The position numbers and the translations under genes were made by a program. Shown here piece after piece: positions 1-8,617 of a DNA stretch of 60,450 bases; the stretch's first letter is position 1; every line of letters begins with the position of its first letter. The notes beneath the pieces were generated by a model, which was not told where the DNA came from, made no database searches, and was given only the letters and a program-made list of their open reading frames with translations. The stretch is from a virus: the IMG/VR virus record IMGVR_UViG_3300017735_000007, positions 1 through 60,450 of that record, one strand, 5' to 3'.

Positions 1-329
1 GGGTAATCTTGATATCTTGCTTTCATAGCGAAGATAAGTCCTGTAGGACCAGTCATCGGTTGAACACCGCAAATGTCGTAAGCAACGAGATTTGGCATAG
101 CTCTACGCACTAAACTAATTAGGATTGGATCCCAGTTAGAAATGGCAGAACCAGTAGCATTTAAAGGTGCAGCTTCTGAAAGAGTAGCTCTATCTTCGTT
201 TAGGGCTTTCTCTTGGTTTTCAAGAATTACTGCTGTGACTGCTCTTTTGTAGTTGTCTTCGATTTTTGGCAAATCGGAGTGCTCTAGAATAGGGCTCCAC
301 TTTTCTTGTAAGTTTTCTGATAAAAACAT
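1..329 (-). CDS. 23: Major capsid protein gp23, N-terminal part (truncated by window edge)
   Basis: This is the N-terminal ~109 residues of the T4-type major capsid protein, the hexamer-forming shell subunit that is trimmed by the gp21 protease after assembly. The visible part begins MFLSENLQEKWSPILEH and contains the conserved segment around VRRAMPNLVAYDICGVQPM followed by GPTGLIFAMKARY, which aligns well with T4 gp23 (VRRAIPNLIAFDICGVQPM). The start is supported by a ribosome-binding AAAGGAAAT just upstream. The gene follows scaffold gene 22, as in T4, and a hairpin lies between the two (347-371). The rest of the gene is outside the window. Confidence 0.95.
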   Translation of the reverse strand, partial: MFLSENLQEKWSPILEHSDLPKIEDNYKRAVTAVILENQEKALNEDRATLSEAAPLNATGSAISNWDPILISLVRRAMPNLVAYDICGVQPMTGPTGLIFAMKARYQDY

Positions 330-346
330 TTTTATTTCCTTTAAAT

Positions 347-371
347 AACCTTAGGGTTTATCCCAAAGGTT
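347..371 (-). other. Hairpin overlapping the gene 22 stop, just upstream of gene 23
   Basis: The inverted repeat has arms AACCTT and AAGGTT, one A/A mismatch on the plus strand (T/T on the RNA-sense strand), an inner GGG/CCC stem and a 5-nt loop. It covers the last codons and stop of gene 22 and ends 18 nt before the gene 23 ATG. No T-run follows, so it is more likely an RNA-stability, processing or attenuation element than a simple terminator. I see no TATAAATA box between genes 22 and 23, so gene 23 is probably expressed by readthrough from the gene 22 promoter or from a promoter I cannot recognise. Confidence 0.55.
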
Positions 372-1737
372 TAAGTTTACTAATAGCAGAAGCGTACTGA
401 TTCATTGCAGGGTCAAGTCTGACTTCATTCTCTTCTGAGAAATCACCAGTTCCTTCTTCTACTACAGTTTCTTCTGCGATGTTTTCTTCTTTTGGAAAGT
501 AAGCGTTCTTTAGTTCTTCAACTTTATCACTAAAGTCTTCAGCACTAACGAAATCTACACCTTCTGCAAGAGAAACCATCTTCTCTGTTTGTGATTCAGA
601 TAGGTCTTTACAGGCCTCTGAAATCACGGTGCCTCTTTTGAGTTGGTCGTTCTCTGCAACAACTTCCATATTTTTAGATACTTCGTTGTCTAGTTTCTCT
701 TCCATCTCATCAAGACGATTTGCGAGTTCATCAATAACATTGTACTTATCTTCAGGCACTTCAACATAATGTTCTACGAACAATGCTTTCATACCTTCGA
801 TGAAGTTTTCTGTCATTTCTGACCTCAAACCTCTCTCAATTGCAAGTTCGTTTTCTTTCGTCCACTCTTCTGCACAATACGATAGATACTTATCAACTGC
901 TTCTGTTAGGTCGCCTTTGACAGTTTCTACTGAGGTTTTTAAATTTTCTGAATAAGTTGTTTCTAACTCTTCTTTTATTTCTGCAACTTTTGAAGTGACA
1001 GCAGCCTTAAAGATAGTTCTTGCCTTTTCAGAATTTTCTTCTGATAAGTCTAGAGCTTCTGAAATTTTTGATAGGTCGTCCTCTATCTCCATTTCAACGA
1101 GGTCTGAATCAATTTCTGAGGATTCTTTTACTTCTTCCTCATCATCTTCATCTTCATCATCTTCTTCGTCTTCTTTCTCTTCTTTAGTCTTAGCTTCAAT
1201 AATTGAATTGTAAGTTTCTTCGACTGTTTCTTCGTCTGAACTCTTTAAGAATTCTACGATGTTTCTCGCAATCTCTGCTTTAGTCAAGGATTCGTCAACC
1301 TTCTTTGAGTCTTCGTCTTCATCTTCATCGTCAACTTTCTTCATTTCTGAATACATTGCTGATAAATCTGATTTACTCATATCCTTCATAGCGTTGACCA
1401 TAGCCTTGATAGTTTGCATCTTAGAAGGTTTCTCTGATTCGGAAACTTCTTCTTCTTTAACATTCTTCAACTTAGGTTGCTTCTCGGCAGGAGATTCGCC
1501 TTTCTGTTGTGGGTCACCACTAACTTCTTTGGTTCCTTTCTCTGCGCTCTTAACTGATGCAACTGCTTTGTCAACAGGATTTTCTTCTGGTTTGACGACT
1601 TCAGCCTTACCACCATCTATTTTGGCGGCATCGGATGAACCTTGCTTAACAGGTTTTGAGTCACCTTTTTCGGCTTTCGAATTCGGCTGCATAGCCTCTG
1701 CGATTGCCTGTTCTAGGTTTTTTTCTAAATCTGCCAT
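358..1737 (-). CDS. 22: Prohead core scaffold protein gp22
   Basis: This is the major internal scaffold of the T4-type prohead, degraded by gp21 during maturation. It lies exactly between genes 21 and 23. The 459-residue product is longer than T4 gp22 (269 aa). Its N-terminal ~150 residues are charged and low-complexity (Lys/Glu/Pro-rich), with a run of almost pure Asp/Glu at residues 185-203. The remainder is predicted helical and coiled-coil, and it ends with RLDPAMNQYASAIS, typical of marine T4-like gp22 C-termini. The extended acidic N-terminal half is the unusual part. A late promoter (1773-1780) and an AGGAG ribosome site precede the ATG. Confidence 0.88.
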   Translation of the reverse strand: MADLEKNLEQAIAEAMQPNSKAEKGDSKPVKQGSSDAAKIDGGKAEVVKPEENPVDKAVASVKSAEKGTKEVSGDPQQKGESPAEKQPKLKNVKEEEVSESEKPSKMQTIKAMVNAMKDMSKSDLSAMYSEMKKVDDEDEDEDSKKVDESLTKAEIARNIVEFLKSSDEETVEETYNSIIEAKTKEEKEDEEDDEDEDDEEEVKESSEIDSDLVEMEIEDDLSKISEALDLSEENSEKARTIFKAAVTSKVAEIKEELETTYSENLKTSVETVKGDLTEAVDKYLSYCAEEWTKENELAIERGLRSEMTENFIEGMKALFVEHYVEVPEDKYNVIDELANRLDEMEEKLDNEVSKNMEVVAENDQLKRGTVISEACKDLSESQTEKMVSLAEGVDFVSAEDFSDKVEELKNAYFPKEENIAEETVVEEGTGDFSEENEVRLDPAMNQYASAISKLKPLG

Positions 1738-1772
1738 TTTTTTCTCCTGTTTGAGTTTTAGCTTAACTCTTT

Positions 1773-1780
1773 TATTTATA
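1773..1780 (-). promoter_or_regulatory. Late promoter TATAAATA for gene 22
   Basis: There is a perfect T4-type late -10 box on the minus strand. If its last base is -6, transcription starts about 30 nt before the gene 22 ATG, leaving room for the AGGAG ribosome site. It would serve genes 22 and 23. Confidence 0.75.
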
Positions 1781-1782
1781 TA

Positions 1783-2436
1783 TTATAGGTTCTCTACGAA
1801 CTTTTTCCACATGTTTAATTTGGTTTCTTCAAGTTTATTCATCTTTGCAGTCCTTAATTTGTTCTGCATAACTTCGATGTCTTGTGCTTTCAGTACACCA
1901 GATTCATAGACCCATTCTACACCTTCCATGATTCCTTCAACGAAGGCTTCTGGTGCGGAGGGGTCTGCAACGATATCAGCTGCGGTTGCAAGTTGAAAAT
2001 CGCCTTTAACATATTGGGCACCACCTCTTTGTTCGAGCGAACCCAAACCTCTTGATGATACGCCAAGTTTTGCACCATCATTAATCAAATTTCTTACGAT
2101 TTGACCGTTTGGGGTGCTTAAAATTTTTGCTCTTCCCATGAAATTAGAACCATCTTCTTCTAATTTTGTTATCATGTGAGATACTTTGTCTAAATTGATT
2201 GTTGGTCCGTCAGGATGTCCTAACTCACCAAATGCTCGTCCTTTCTCAACGAACTCTTTACAGTAGCGGTCTACTTCTTTTTTCATTACTTCTTTAGGAT
2301 AAACTCTGCCGTTTCTGTTTTTAATGTCGGCCTGCATGAATACACCTTCGATGAAGTAATCTTTCTCGCCCTTTTCGTTTTCTTCTACGATTACTGGTTC
2401 AATTGCGTAATCAACAAATTCAGATATTAGTTTCAT
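1783..2436 (-). CDS. 21: Prohead core protease gp21
   Basis: This is the serine protease that matures the prohead by cleaving scaffold and shell proteins. At 217 aa it is close to T4 gp21 (212 aa). Hallmarks are the conserved segment RNGRVYPKEVM at 41-51, the His-containing GELGHPDGPTINLDKVSHM (candidate catalytic His74) and the Ser-containing KLGVSSRGLGS near 123-133 (candidate Ser127). It sits between the small core genes and gene 22, as in T4. Its 5' end overlaps the upstream 102-aa gene by 17 nt, suggesting translational coupling. The catalytic assignments come from family pattern, not structure. Confidence 0.93.
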   Translation of the reverse strand: MKLISEFVDYAIEPVIVEENEKGEKDYFIEGVFMQADIKNRNGRVYPKEVMKKEVDRYCKEFVEKGRAFGELGHPDGPTINLDKVSHMITKLEEDGSNFMGRAKILSTPNGQIVRNLINDGAKLGVSSRGLGSLEQRGGAQYVKGDFQLATAADIVADPSAPEAFVEGIMEGVEWVYESGVLKAQDIEVMQNKLRTAKMNKLEETKLNMWKKFVENL

Positions 2437-2728
2437 TTATAACTCCTAAAATTTCTTCTAATGAGATGTCTTCTTCATTCATTTGTTTCATTACCATTTT
2501 AATATTCTTCATCTCTTTTTCAGCTTCTTTCATGTTTCTGTATGGGTCTCCCATTGAGACTGTATTAACATAAACATGAATCTTGCCTCGTTTATCTTCG
2601 CCGAATCTTATGTCCAGTGTTTTACTGCCTACTTTTTCAGTAGACTTCTTAACTTCTTTCTGTCCTGACGGAAGTTTAAACTTCGCCTCATTAAGAATCG
2701 TTGTTATCTGGTCCCAAGTTTTCGCCAT
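2420..2728 (-). CDS. Putative prohead core protein (gp68 position)
   Basis: The 102-aa charged protein occupies the position of T4 gene 68 (minor prohead core protein, 141 aa) between the gp67-like gene and gene 21. It starts MAKTWDQITTILNEAKFKLP, contains a probable beta segment (TLDIRFGEDKRGKIHVYVN) and ends in a helical Lys/Glu-rich region. It overlaps both neighbours, consistent with tight co-translation. The assignment rests on synteny and size; I do not see a diagnostic motif. Confidence 0.6.
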   Translation of the reverse strand: MAKTWDQITTILNEAKFKLPSGQKEVKKSTEKVGSKTLDIRFGEDKRGKIHVYVNTVSMGDPYRNMKEAEKEMKNIKMVMKQMNEEDISLEEILGVINETNI

Positions 2729-2873
2729 TCATCCAATCAACTGACATTTCGACTCTTTTCATGTCGACCTGGTCAGCAGCCTTTTGTTTGATACCCTTGA
2801 AAATAGAATCTTGAGCATCTTGTAATTTACCGGACTCTATTTGGTCCACTATGTTTTTTGCTATTTCTGACAT
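2691..2873 (-). CDS. Putative prohead core protein (gp67 position)
   Basis: This 60-aa hydrophilic protein directly follows the portal gene, the position of T4 gene 67 (80 aa prohead core protein). It starts MSEIAKNIVDQIESGKLQDA and has a pattern of an amphipathic helix followed by KAADQVDMKRVEM, similar to gp67-like proteins of marine T4-like phages. Its ATG overlaps the portal stop codon (TAATG), so it is probably translated by coupling. The assignment is by synteny plus weak similarity. Confidence 0.65.
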   Translation of the reverse strand: MSEIAKNIVDQIESGKLQDAQDSIFKGIKQKAADQVDMKRVEMSVDWMNGENLGPDNNDS

Positions 2874-4402
2874 TAAAAGTCTTCTCCTTCTTCACTATGT
2901 CCCTCTGAATCTATTTCGCCTTGTATTCTAGCGATATCATCTTCTGAGAAACGAAGTATATGTTTTCTGACATAATCGTCTGAAAAATACTTACCAATAA
3001 ATGATTCTGCCTGTGAAAGAATATCTAATCTTTCTCTGATAATCTCTCCCTCTTTTAACTCTTGGAAGTGATTGTCTGTTGCAAAATCATAATGTATAAA
3101 ATCTTTCATTGCATCAAACTCAGCGCCTGATACAATATTTTTTAGAACCATTTGAGTTCTAAGTAAATCAGTAAAGAGTCTTGCAAACTTAGTTTGTAGT
3201 CTCTTAGTGAACTTATTAAATTTAAGTTCATCTCTACTAATTTCTGATGCCCTACCCATGTTGAAACCATTATCTGCTTCAAGTCTAGATGTAGGTACAT
3301 TGAGAGAACGATATAGTTTCTTTTTAAAGTATTCTATATCTTCTATCTCTGCAAGGTTCTGACCACCTGGTAGTGTAGTAATCTCTGTTCCTCTACCACC
3401 TTCTCTTCTTGGTAACCAAAAGTCTTCTAACATTGACATGTGGCGTCTATCATCTTTGATTTCGCCTGTGTCTGCATTGTAAACAAGTTTATTTCTATAC
3501 TTGTTCATTGTATCTGCAAGGTATTGTTCTGCCTTTACTTTAGGTAAATTACCAACATCAATATAGAAGATTCTTCTTTCTGGTGCCCTTGATATTCTGT
3601 AAATAACAAGTGCATCTTCCATCATTGATAACTGATTTGCAGTCTTCAATGCCTTATGCAAATATCCGATTACAACATTCTTTGTGTAATCTAACATACC
3701 AGAAGTAGTATAACTTACTGCCTCTGGTGCAATCTTAACTGTGGCGCCTTCATTTGCGACACCTTTGTCGAATCCTTTGTCGTTAAACATATAGAATTCT
3801 TCAACTTTTTTGATTATATCTATTTTCGTTTTAGTGTCTTTTTCTTTTTCAACATTACGAACTTTCTTAATCTTTAATGGGTCAACATTTCTAATGTCAA
3901 CCATGCCTTGTTGTGGTCTTTTAGAATCTACAATCTTATGAAAGTAAATACGACCATCAACATACCATTTACGGAATAGTTCATGTGAATTTTGATGGAA
4001 TTTCATCAAGGTTAGAATCACCTTGAATTCTTCGTGCATCTTTTGTTTGATGCTGTCGGACAATTCTACATCTCTTAAATCTAATGAGACTACTCTATCT
4101 TGGGTATCTGAAACTATACATTCATTTACTATATCTTCGATAGCAATATCACATTCTGGCACAAGAGATGTCTCTCTGTATCTTCTAATGAGTGCGACCT
4201 CATTCTTGATACCTCCTTCCATATCAACATAGGAACCATATGCCCCACCTGATATGAAACCACCTGGCGACTGTTGAACAATGGGAGTTCCATCATCCTC
4301 GGCCGGTGCTACAAAAGAAGTCGCTGACTTCTTCTGTATATCTACATCTCGTAATTCGTCTTTCAACCCCTTACGATTTATTTCAAACCCAAAAATATCC
4401 AT
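2873..4402 (-). CDS. 20: Portal vertex protein gp20
   Basis: This is the dodecameric portal through which DNA is packaged and ejected and which initiates head assembly. At 509 aa it is near T4 gp20 (524 aa). Recognisable segments are EVALIRRYRETSLVPECDIAIEDIVNE (in part, residues ~65-92), YRISRAPERRIFYIDVGNLPK, the WLPRREGGRGTEITTLPGG tunnel/wing region and YRSLNVPTSRL, all diagnostic of T4-type portals. The ATG lies exactly 5 nt after a perfect late promoter box (4408-4415), and I see no ribosome site between them, so the late transcript may be leaderless. Confidence 0.96.
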   Translation of the reverse strand: MDIFGFEINRKGLKDELRDVDIQKKSATSFVAPAEDDGTPIVQQSPGGFISGGAYGSYVDMEGGIKNEVALIRRYRETSLVPECDIAIEDIVNECIVSDTQDRVVSLDLRDVELSDSIKQKMHEEFKVILTLMKFHQNSHELFRKWYVDGRIYFHKIVDSKRPQQGMVDIRNVDPLKIKKVRNVEKEKDTKTKIDIIKKVEEFYMFNDKGFDKGVANEGATVKIAPEAVSYTTSGMLDYTKNVVIGYLHKALKTANQLSMMEDALVIYRISRAPERRIFYIDVGNLPKVKAEQYLADTMNKYRNKLVYNADTGEIKDDRRHMSMLEDFWLPRREGGRGTEITTLPGGQNLAEIEDIEYFKKKLYRSLNVPTSRLEADNGFNMGRASEISRDELKFNKFTKRLQTKFARLFTDLLRTQMVLKNIVSGAEFDAMKDFIHYDFATDNHFQELKEGEIIRERLDILSQAESFIGKYFSDDYVRKHILRFSEDDIARIQGEIDSEGHSEEGEDF

Positions 4403-4407
4403 AATTA

Positions 4408-4415
4408 TATTTATA
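4408..4415 (-). promoter_or_regulatory. Late promoter TATAAATA for gene 20 (leaderless geometry)
   Basis: A perfect late box is followed by the 5-nt spacer TAATT and then the gene 20 ATG, so with the usual T4 geometry +1 is the A of ATG. A short inverted repeat (4415-4432, arms AACACC/GGTGCT) abuts the box upstream and lacks a T-run; it could be a weak terminator for the tail tube transcript. Confidence 0.75.
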
Positions 4416-4447
4416 ACACCCTAAATGGTGCTATTTTCACTTTATTT

Positions 4448-4945
4448 TTAAAGGACTCTTTCCCAATGCGAATACTGGAATTCAACATCAAATGTCTCCA
4501 ATGTGTCAACTGTCTCATAAGATAAGTCAATCGCACCAATACTAGTTGGAAACATGTTAAAGAATTCGTATCTCGCAAGGACGGAATCATCTTTGTTTAA
4601 TTGTTCAACAAATGCTCTGTCTACTAAGTAGTCAAGGTTTGTTTGTCCTTCACCACTGTCTAAGTCTTGAATGTCTGTTTGCCATCCTTCTAGTGCAGTT
4701 CTTGCTGAGAATTCTACATCATTAATAATTGTCACGGTCCAAGGTTCGAATGTTCTATCTCCTGCGAGTTTTAAAACATGTCCTCTGAACTGTTGTTCAA
4801 CAACACCTAATGTAGCAGCAGGAATCTGTGCTGATTGACATAAGAATTCAATCTTATTACCTGTTCTAGGTATAAAAACTCTAAAACGGTTAGCTCTTGG
4901 GCCACCACCTAGAAGTTGTGCTTTGAATTGGTCTATACTTGCCAT
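4448..4945 (-). CDS. 19: Tail tube protein gp19
   Basis: This is the inner tail tube subunit, stacked as hexamers along the tape measure and surrounded by the sheath. The 165-aa length matches T4 gp19 (163 aa). It starts MASIDQFKAQLLGGGPRANRF and contains the conserved CQSAQIPAATLG, PWTVTIINDVEF and GWQTDIQDL segments of T4-type tube proteins. It follows the sheath gene with an 11-nt gap, so sheath and tube are co-transcribed from the tandem promoters at 7011-7026. A paralogue lies at 58414-59103. Confidence 0.96.
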   Translation of the reverse strand: MASIDQFKAQLLGGGPRANRFRVFIPRTGNKIEFLCQSAQIPAATLGVVEQQFRGHVLKLAGDRTFEPWTVTIINDVEFSARTALEGWQTDIQDLDSGEGQTNLDYLVDRAFVEQLNKDDSVLARYEFFNMFPTSIGAIDLSYETVDTLETFDVEFQYSHWERVL

Positions 4946-4956
4946 CTAATTACTCC

Positions 4957-6960
4957 TTATACTGCGCCGTAAATTTCTTCAAACTGAACACCACTTCTAG
5001 CAGCAACAAAGTTTAAAGTTATGTAGTTAATTGATTTAGAAGGTTTCAAGAAGATAGAACATACAAATTCGTTTCTATCTTGTACAGCGTCTGTATTGTT
5101 TGTTTCGTCACAAACGACTGAGAAATCTACTAATCCTCTTCTGTTTTTAACATCTCTTAAGAAAGGTTCTACAGCAGCCCTAAACTGAGCCCTTGTGAAT
5201 GAATCGTTGAATTCAAACAATTGAGCCTTAGCAGCAGTTGAAATTGCCTTTTCTAAAGTGATGAATAGTCTTCTTACATTTATTCTATCAAATGCGGAAG
5301 GTGATGTTAATGCAGTCTTATCTCCAAATAGTACTGTTCCCTGTCCTGGGAAGGTAACTACTGGATTAATTCTTGCACGATATAGGTCATCTCTACTTGA
5401 CTGTTTCGGATTGAAAGCAAGTTTAGTGATACCTAAGTATTGTCCTCTTGAGAACCCAGCAGGCGAGAACCATGGGTCTTGAAGTAAGTCACTTCTTGCC
5501 ATAATTCCAGCAGTGTGTCCACATGCAGGTACCCAACAATATTTGTCATTGTACTTCTCGTATTGATAAGTCCAACCACTGTCGAATACTGCGTAAGAAC
5601 TAGATGTGCATGATGCGTAATCTGCCTTAACATTTGTTGATTGTGTTGACTCACTTGATACGCCAACTACTGAGGCTCTTCTTGGAGATGCAACTACTAA
5701 ACAGTCTTTTCTATTTTCTGCAATCTGTATTGCACTGTTTACTAGTGAATTGTGGTCTGCAAGAGTATCTTGAGCACCCTCTGAACCACCCCCAGCGTCA
5801 CTGGATGTTGACCCAACGACTAAGAAAGCCATATCTATTGTTTCTGCATCTGAGAAATGTTTGTCCCATGCATCGGTCTTTTGACCAACTGTTGGGTTTG
5901 CACGACCATCTGCACCACCTGTTAGTGATGAGATTTCAGGAAGAGCAGGTCTTGTGAAGACATTACCGACTGCAGCCTGTAATGTTCTGTTTTCTGCGAC
6001 TGTTAAGTCTGTTGCAGTTGAGTGACCTGACCACCAAACATACTTTGATTCTCTTTCGATTACATCTTTGTAGTAGTTTGAATTACCTGTAGAATTCTTT
6101 GCATCTGACCCTAGTGATACGAATGAGAATGACTCTAACACAGCGCCTTTAGTGCCTGTGAATAGACCATCTTCATCTTCAACAACAAGGTGAATCTCAT
6201 CATTTACTGCGCCAACTAATGTGGCCCCTGCTGATGTTCCTGGTGCTTTGTCGAATAATGCGTAATGTTCCCAATATCTATCAACTGATTCATCATCAAC
6301 AACAGCACTTGTAAGACCAGTACCTTCTGGTTGATTTAATGCCTTAAATGTCAATGTGTTTGTTGAAATACCAACTACTTGATAATGAGTTGTGTGATTT
6401 GCGAACTTAATGATGTCGCCAATTATAACAGCGGCGCCTGAATCTACTACAACTGATGTTGCTCCAATTGCGTAGCCTGACCCATTGTTGACTGCGGTAG
6501 CAGCGTCATTGAAATATGCGTTTGAAGAAGCACACATGTGAACTTTAATAGAATTACCTAAAGCCCCAGCGTGTCTTGCAACCCACTTACCGACTGTACC
6601 TGCTGCCCCACCTGATTTATAGGTGTTTACATAGTCGTCTGAATTTTTTAATAATGTTGCTGAGTTTCCTGTTTGGTTTGCGTTGAATAAACCAGTGTTA
6701 GAAATTCTAACTACTGATAATGAAGAACCATATCTCAAGAAAGACTCGGCAGTGTAGAAGTCTTCAACAGAGGCGTTATTGTCTGCTGGTTTGTAGAATT
6801 CTTCAACTAGTTGTTGTCCATCTGAAACTGTTTTTACTTCATCAACAGGTCCCCATTGGAATACGCCAGCGAATCCACCTCTTGTTGAGGATACTGCTGG
6901 AACAACATTCGATAAGTCAATCTCTTTGACCTGAACGCCTGGTGAAACTTGAAATGCCAT
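4957..6960 (-). CDS. 18: Contractile tail sheath protein gp18
   Basis: This sheath subunit assembles around the tube in an extended state and contracts on infection. At 667 aa it matches T4 gp18 (659 aa). The N-terminus MAFQVSPGVQVKEIDLSNVV and the following STRGGFAGVFQWGPVDEV are classical, and the C-terminal domain carries the subtilisin-like-fold sheath core (VVASPRRASVVGVSS, GHTAGIMARSD, GVQFEEIYGAV). The middle ~110-250 is a variable insertion with beta-rich sequence. Two abutting late promoters and a ~45-50 nt leader with CAGGAG precede it, fitting very high expression. Confidence 0.97.
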   Translation of the reverse strand: MAFQVSPGVQVKEIDLSNVVPAVSSTRGGFAGVFQWGPVDEVKTVSDGQQLVEEFYKPADNNASVEDFYTAESFLRYGSSLSVVRISNTGLFNANQTGNSATLLKNSDDYVNTYKSGGAAGTVGKWVARHAGALGNSIKVHMCASSNAYFNDAATAVNNGSGYAIGATSVVVDSGAAVIIGDIIKFANHTTHYQVVGISTNTLTFKALNQPEGTGLTSAVVDDESVDRYWEHYALFDKAPGTSAGATLVGAVNDEIHLVVEDEDGLFTGTKGAVLESFSFVSLGSDAKNSTGNSNYYKDVIERESKYVWWSGHSTATDLTVAENRTLQAAVGNVFTRPALPEISSLTGGADGRANPTVGQKTDAWDKHFSDAETIDMAFLVVGSTSSDAGGGSEGAQDTLADHNSLVNSAIQIAENRKDCLVVASPRRASVVGVSSESTQSTNVKADYASCTSSSYAVFDSGWTYQYEKYNDKYCWVPACGHTAGIMARSDLLQDPWFSPAGFSRGQYLGITKLAFNPKQSSRDDLYRARINPVVTFPGQGTVLFGDKTALTSPSAFDRINVRRLFITLEKAISTAAKAQLFEFNDSFTRAQFRAAVEPFLRDVKNRRGLVDFSVVCDETNNTDAVQDRNEFVCSIFLKPSKSINYITLNFVAARSGVQFEEIYGAV

Positions 6961-7010
6961 ACTTTTCTCCTGTTAATGTATTTTTACATTGTAAAAGTTG
7001 TTTACACTTT

Positions 7011-7026
7011 TATTTATATATTTATA
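7011..7026 (-). promoter_or_regulatory. Tandem late promoters for gene 18
   Basis: Two perfect TATAAATA boxes (plus-strand TATTTATA at 7011-7018 and 7019-7026) are directly adjacent. The downstream leader contains an AT-rich hairpin (arms TTTTACA/TGTAAAA) and then CAGGAG before the sheath ATG. This is the only tandem late promoter I find in the window. Confidence 0.75.
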
Positions 7027-7030
7027 ATAT

Positions 7031-8614
7031 CTAAGAACCCTTAGAGTACCATCTGTCGCCACTAGCGTCAACAAATGATTCGACTTCGCCTTGGTCCCCA
7101 AATACTCCCGCTGGTAACATGTCATCCTCTATCATTTTCTGTTGTTCAGAATATAATAAATCTTTAACAGCGGTGTCTGTTAAGTGTGTGAAGAACTCTG
7201 TGGTTACAAACCACGCAAAGAGTACACAATTCATTACCATGTCGTCATGATAACCTCTGTCTGCCTCGAATGAAGAACCTTTATTAACAAATGTCATAAG
7301 TTCTGTAATCGTTGCTCTATCTACTACAGATAGTCTGTTTTCTTCTAGTAGTTCCTTTAAAGTGGAACAACCAACTCTCTTAATCTTTCTAGACATTGTG
7401 ATACCAATGTCTTTCGCATGTGTCATACCTTGCACAAAGACATTTGGATATTCTATGTCATAGTGCAATTGTGTAGCGACCATTGAACCCTCTGCATTGT
7501 TTTCTATTATTACAAGTGCTTCATTATATCTACTACAGTACTTATTTATTAAATCCGGAAACAGCATGGGGCTAATCATGTTATCTCTGTATGTACAAAC
7601 CTGTTTAAATGGTCTTTGAGACACATCAAAGATACTAAAAGTAGAATAGTCGAACCCTCTACCTTGTGATACATCAACGGTTACAACATAGTTATGGTCT
7701 TGTTTTGGCGTATCATATACTATTAAACCATCTTTTTTCCATTCGCCATCTACTGCTCTCATACCCAATAATGTATCTGCATTGATAAGAGTATTACCAG
7801 TACCTAAGAAACTGTTGCCATATTCTTGTTCAAACTGTGCCTCTGAGGTGTTTGCAATAGTCTGTTTCTTCCACTCTTCATCACGACCTGGCACATCTTG
7901 CCAACCAATAGTGAATGATTTATACTCTGATTGGTCATGTATAGCACTTTCGTATATCTTATGAAACATATTACCCACACCATTTGCAGTAGATGTGATA
8001 ATAACTTTTGAATCTTTACCAGATGTGACAACAGGATATGTAGCAGTATAAAATGTCTCTGCATCTTCTACGAAAGCAAACTCATCAAGGTACAACATGT
8101 TAATTGACATACCACGAATGGACGATGAAGATGTGGCAGCTGCGACCAGTTTACTATCATTGCCGAACTCGATGTTTCCTTTGTTTAGAATCTTTACGCC
8201 TGGTTGTAAGAAGAATGGCACGGTCTCCAACATGGTTACAATACGAGACACCATCTCTCTGGCAATCGCACCTTTGTTCGCCAGAATCGCTGTGGTGACT
8301 TCTGGAGTGAACAATAGATACCATAAAAGATATGCACATGATGTAATTGATTTACCACTCTGTCTGGCGGCAAGAATGACACTGAATCTATTGTCATTAA
8401 AATGATTTATGAGTTTATCTTGATATCCACGAAGTTTAAACGGTACTAGACCTTCATCTAGTGATATAATCTGACAATAATTTTGTATAAAGTGGCAAGG
8501 ATCCTCAGAACATTTTTGATATTCTGCTATCTCTTCTGGTGTATACTTTGTTTCTACACCTGCTCTTTTGATTAAATTGTTACCTAAGTAACCTTCGTTC
8601 TTCGCTTGAACCAT
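7031..8614 (-). CDS. 17: Terminase large subunit gp17
   Basis: This is the packaging motor: an N-terminal ATPase and a C-terminal RNase H-fold nuclease. It is 527 aa (T4 610). Visible motifs are Walker A AARQSGKS at 82-89, Walker B MLYLDEFA at 173-180, the coupling motif TSTANG at ~208, and nuclease-domain acidic segments VVTVDVSQGRGFDYS, VIIENNAEG and RGYHDDMVMN. All catalytic elements look intact and there is no intein. It begins 3 nt after the gp16 gene. Confidence 0.97.
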   Translation of the reverse strand: MVQAKNEGYLGNNLIKRAGVETKYTPEEIAEYQKCSEDPCHFIQNYCQIISLDEGLVPFKLRGYQDKLINHFNDNRFSVILAARQSGKSITSCAYLLWYLLFTPEVTTAILANKGAIAREMVSRIVTMLETVPFFLQPGVKILNKGNIEFGNDSKLVAAATSSSSIRGMSINMLYLDEFAFVEDAETFYTATYPVVTSGKDSKVIITSTANGVGNMFHKIYESAIHDQSEYKSFTIGWQDVPGRDEEWKKQTIANTSEAQFEQEYGNSFLGTGNTLINADTLLGMRAVDGEWKKDGLIVYDTPKQDHNYVVTVDVSQGRGFDYSTFSIFDVSQRPFKQVCTYRDNMISPMLFPDLINKYCSRYNEALVIIENNAEGSMVATQLHYDIEYPNVFVQGMTHAKDIGITMSRKIKRVGCSTLKELLEENRLSVVDRATITELMTFVNKGSSFEADRGYHDDMVMNCVLFAWFVTTEFFTHLTDTAVKDLLYSEQQKMIEDDMLPAGVFGDQGEVESFVDASGDRWYSKGS

Positions 8615-8617
8615 ATT

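Noticed and set aside
995-1909. Serine-rich ORFs on the plus strand opposite genes 22 and 21
   Set aside because: Runs of Ser are the complement of Glu/Asp codons (GAA/GAT to TTC/ATC and shifted TCT/TCA) in the acidic scaffold protein; shadow ORFs.
2868-2880. Frameshift site at the gene 20/67-like TAATG junction (GACTTTTAATG)
   Set aside because: Only four T precede the stop and there is no X XXY YYZ heptamer in phase; ordinary translational coupling is enough. The same holds at 10563, 23249, 27777, 48322 and 51692.
7031-8614. Intein or intron in the large terminase gene
   Set aside because: All ATPase and nuclease motifs are contiguous in a single frame of normal length, with no Hint or endonuclease motifs.
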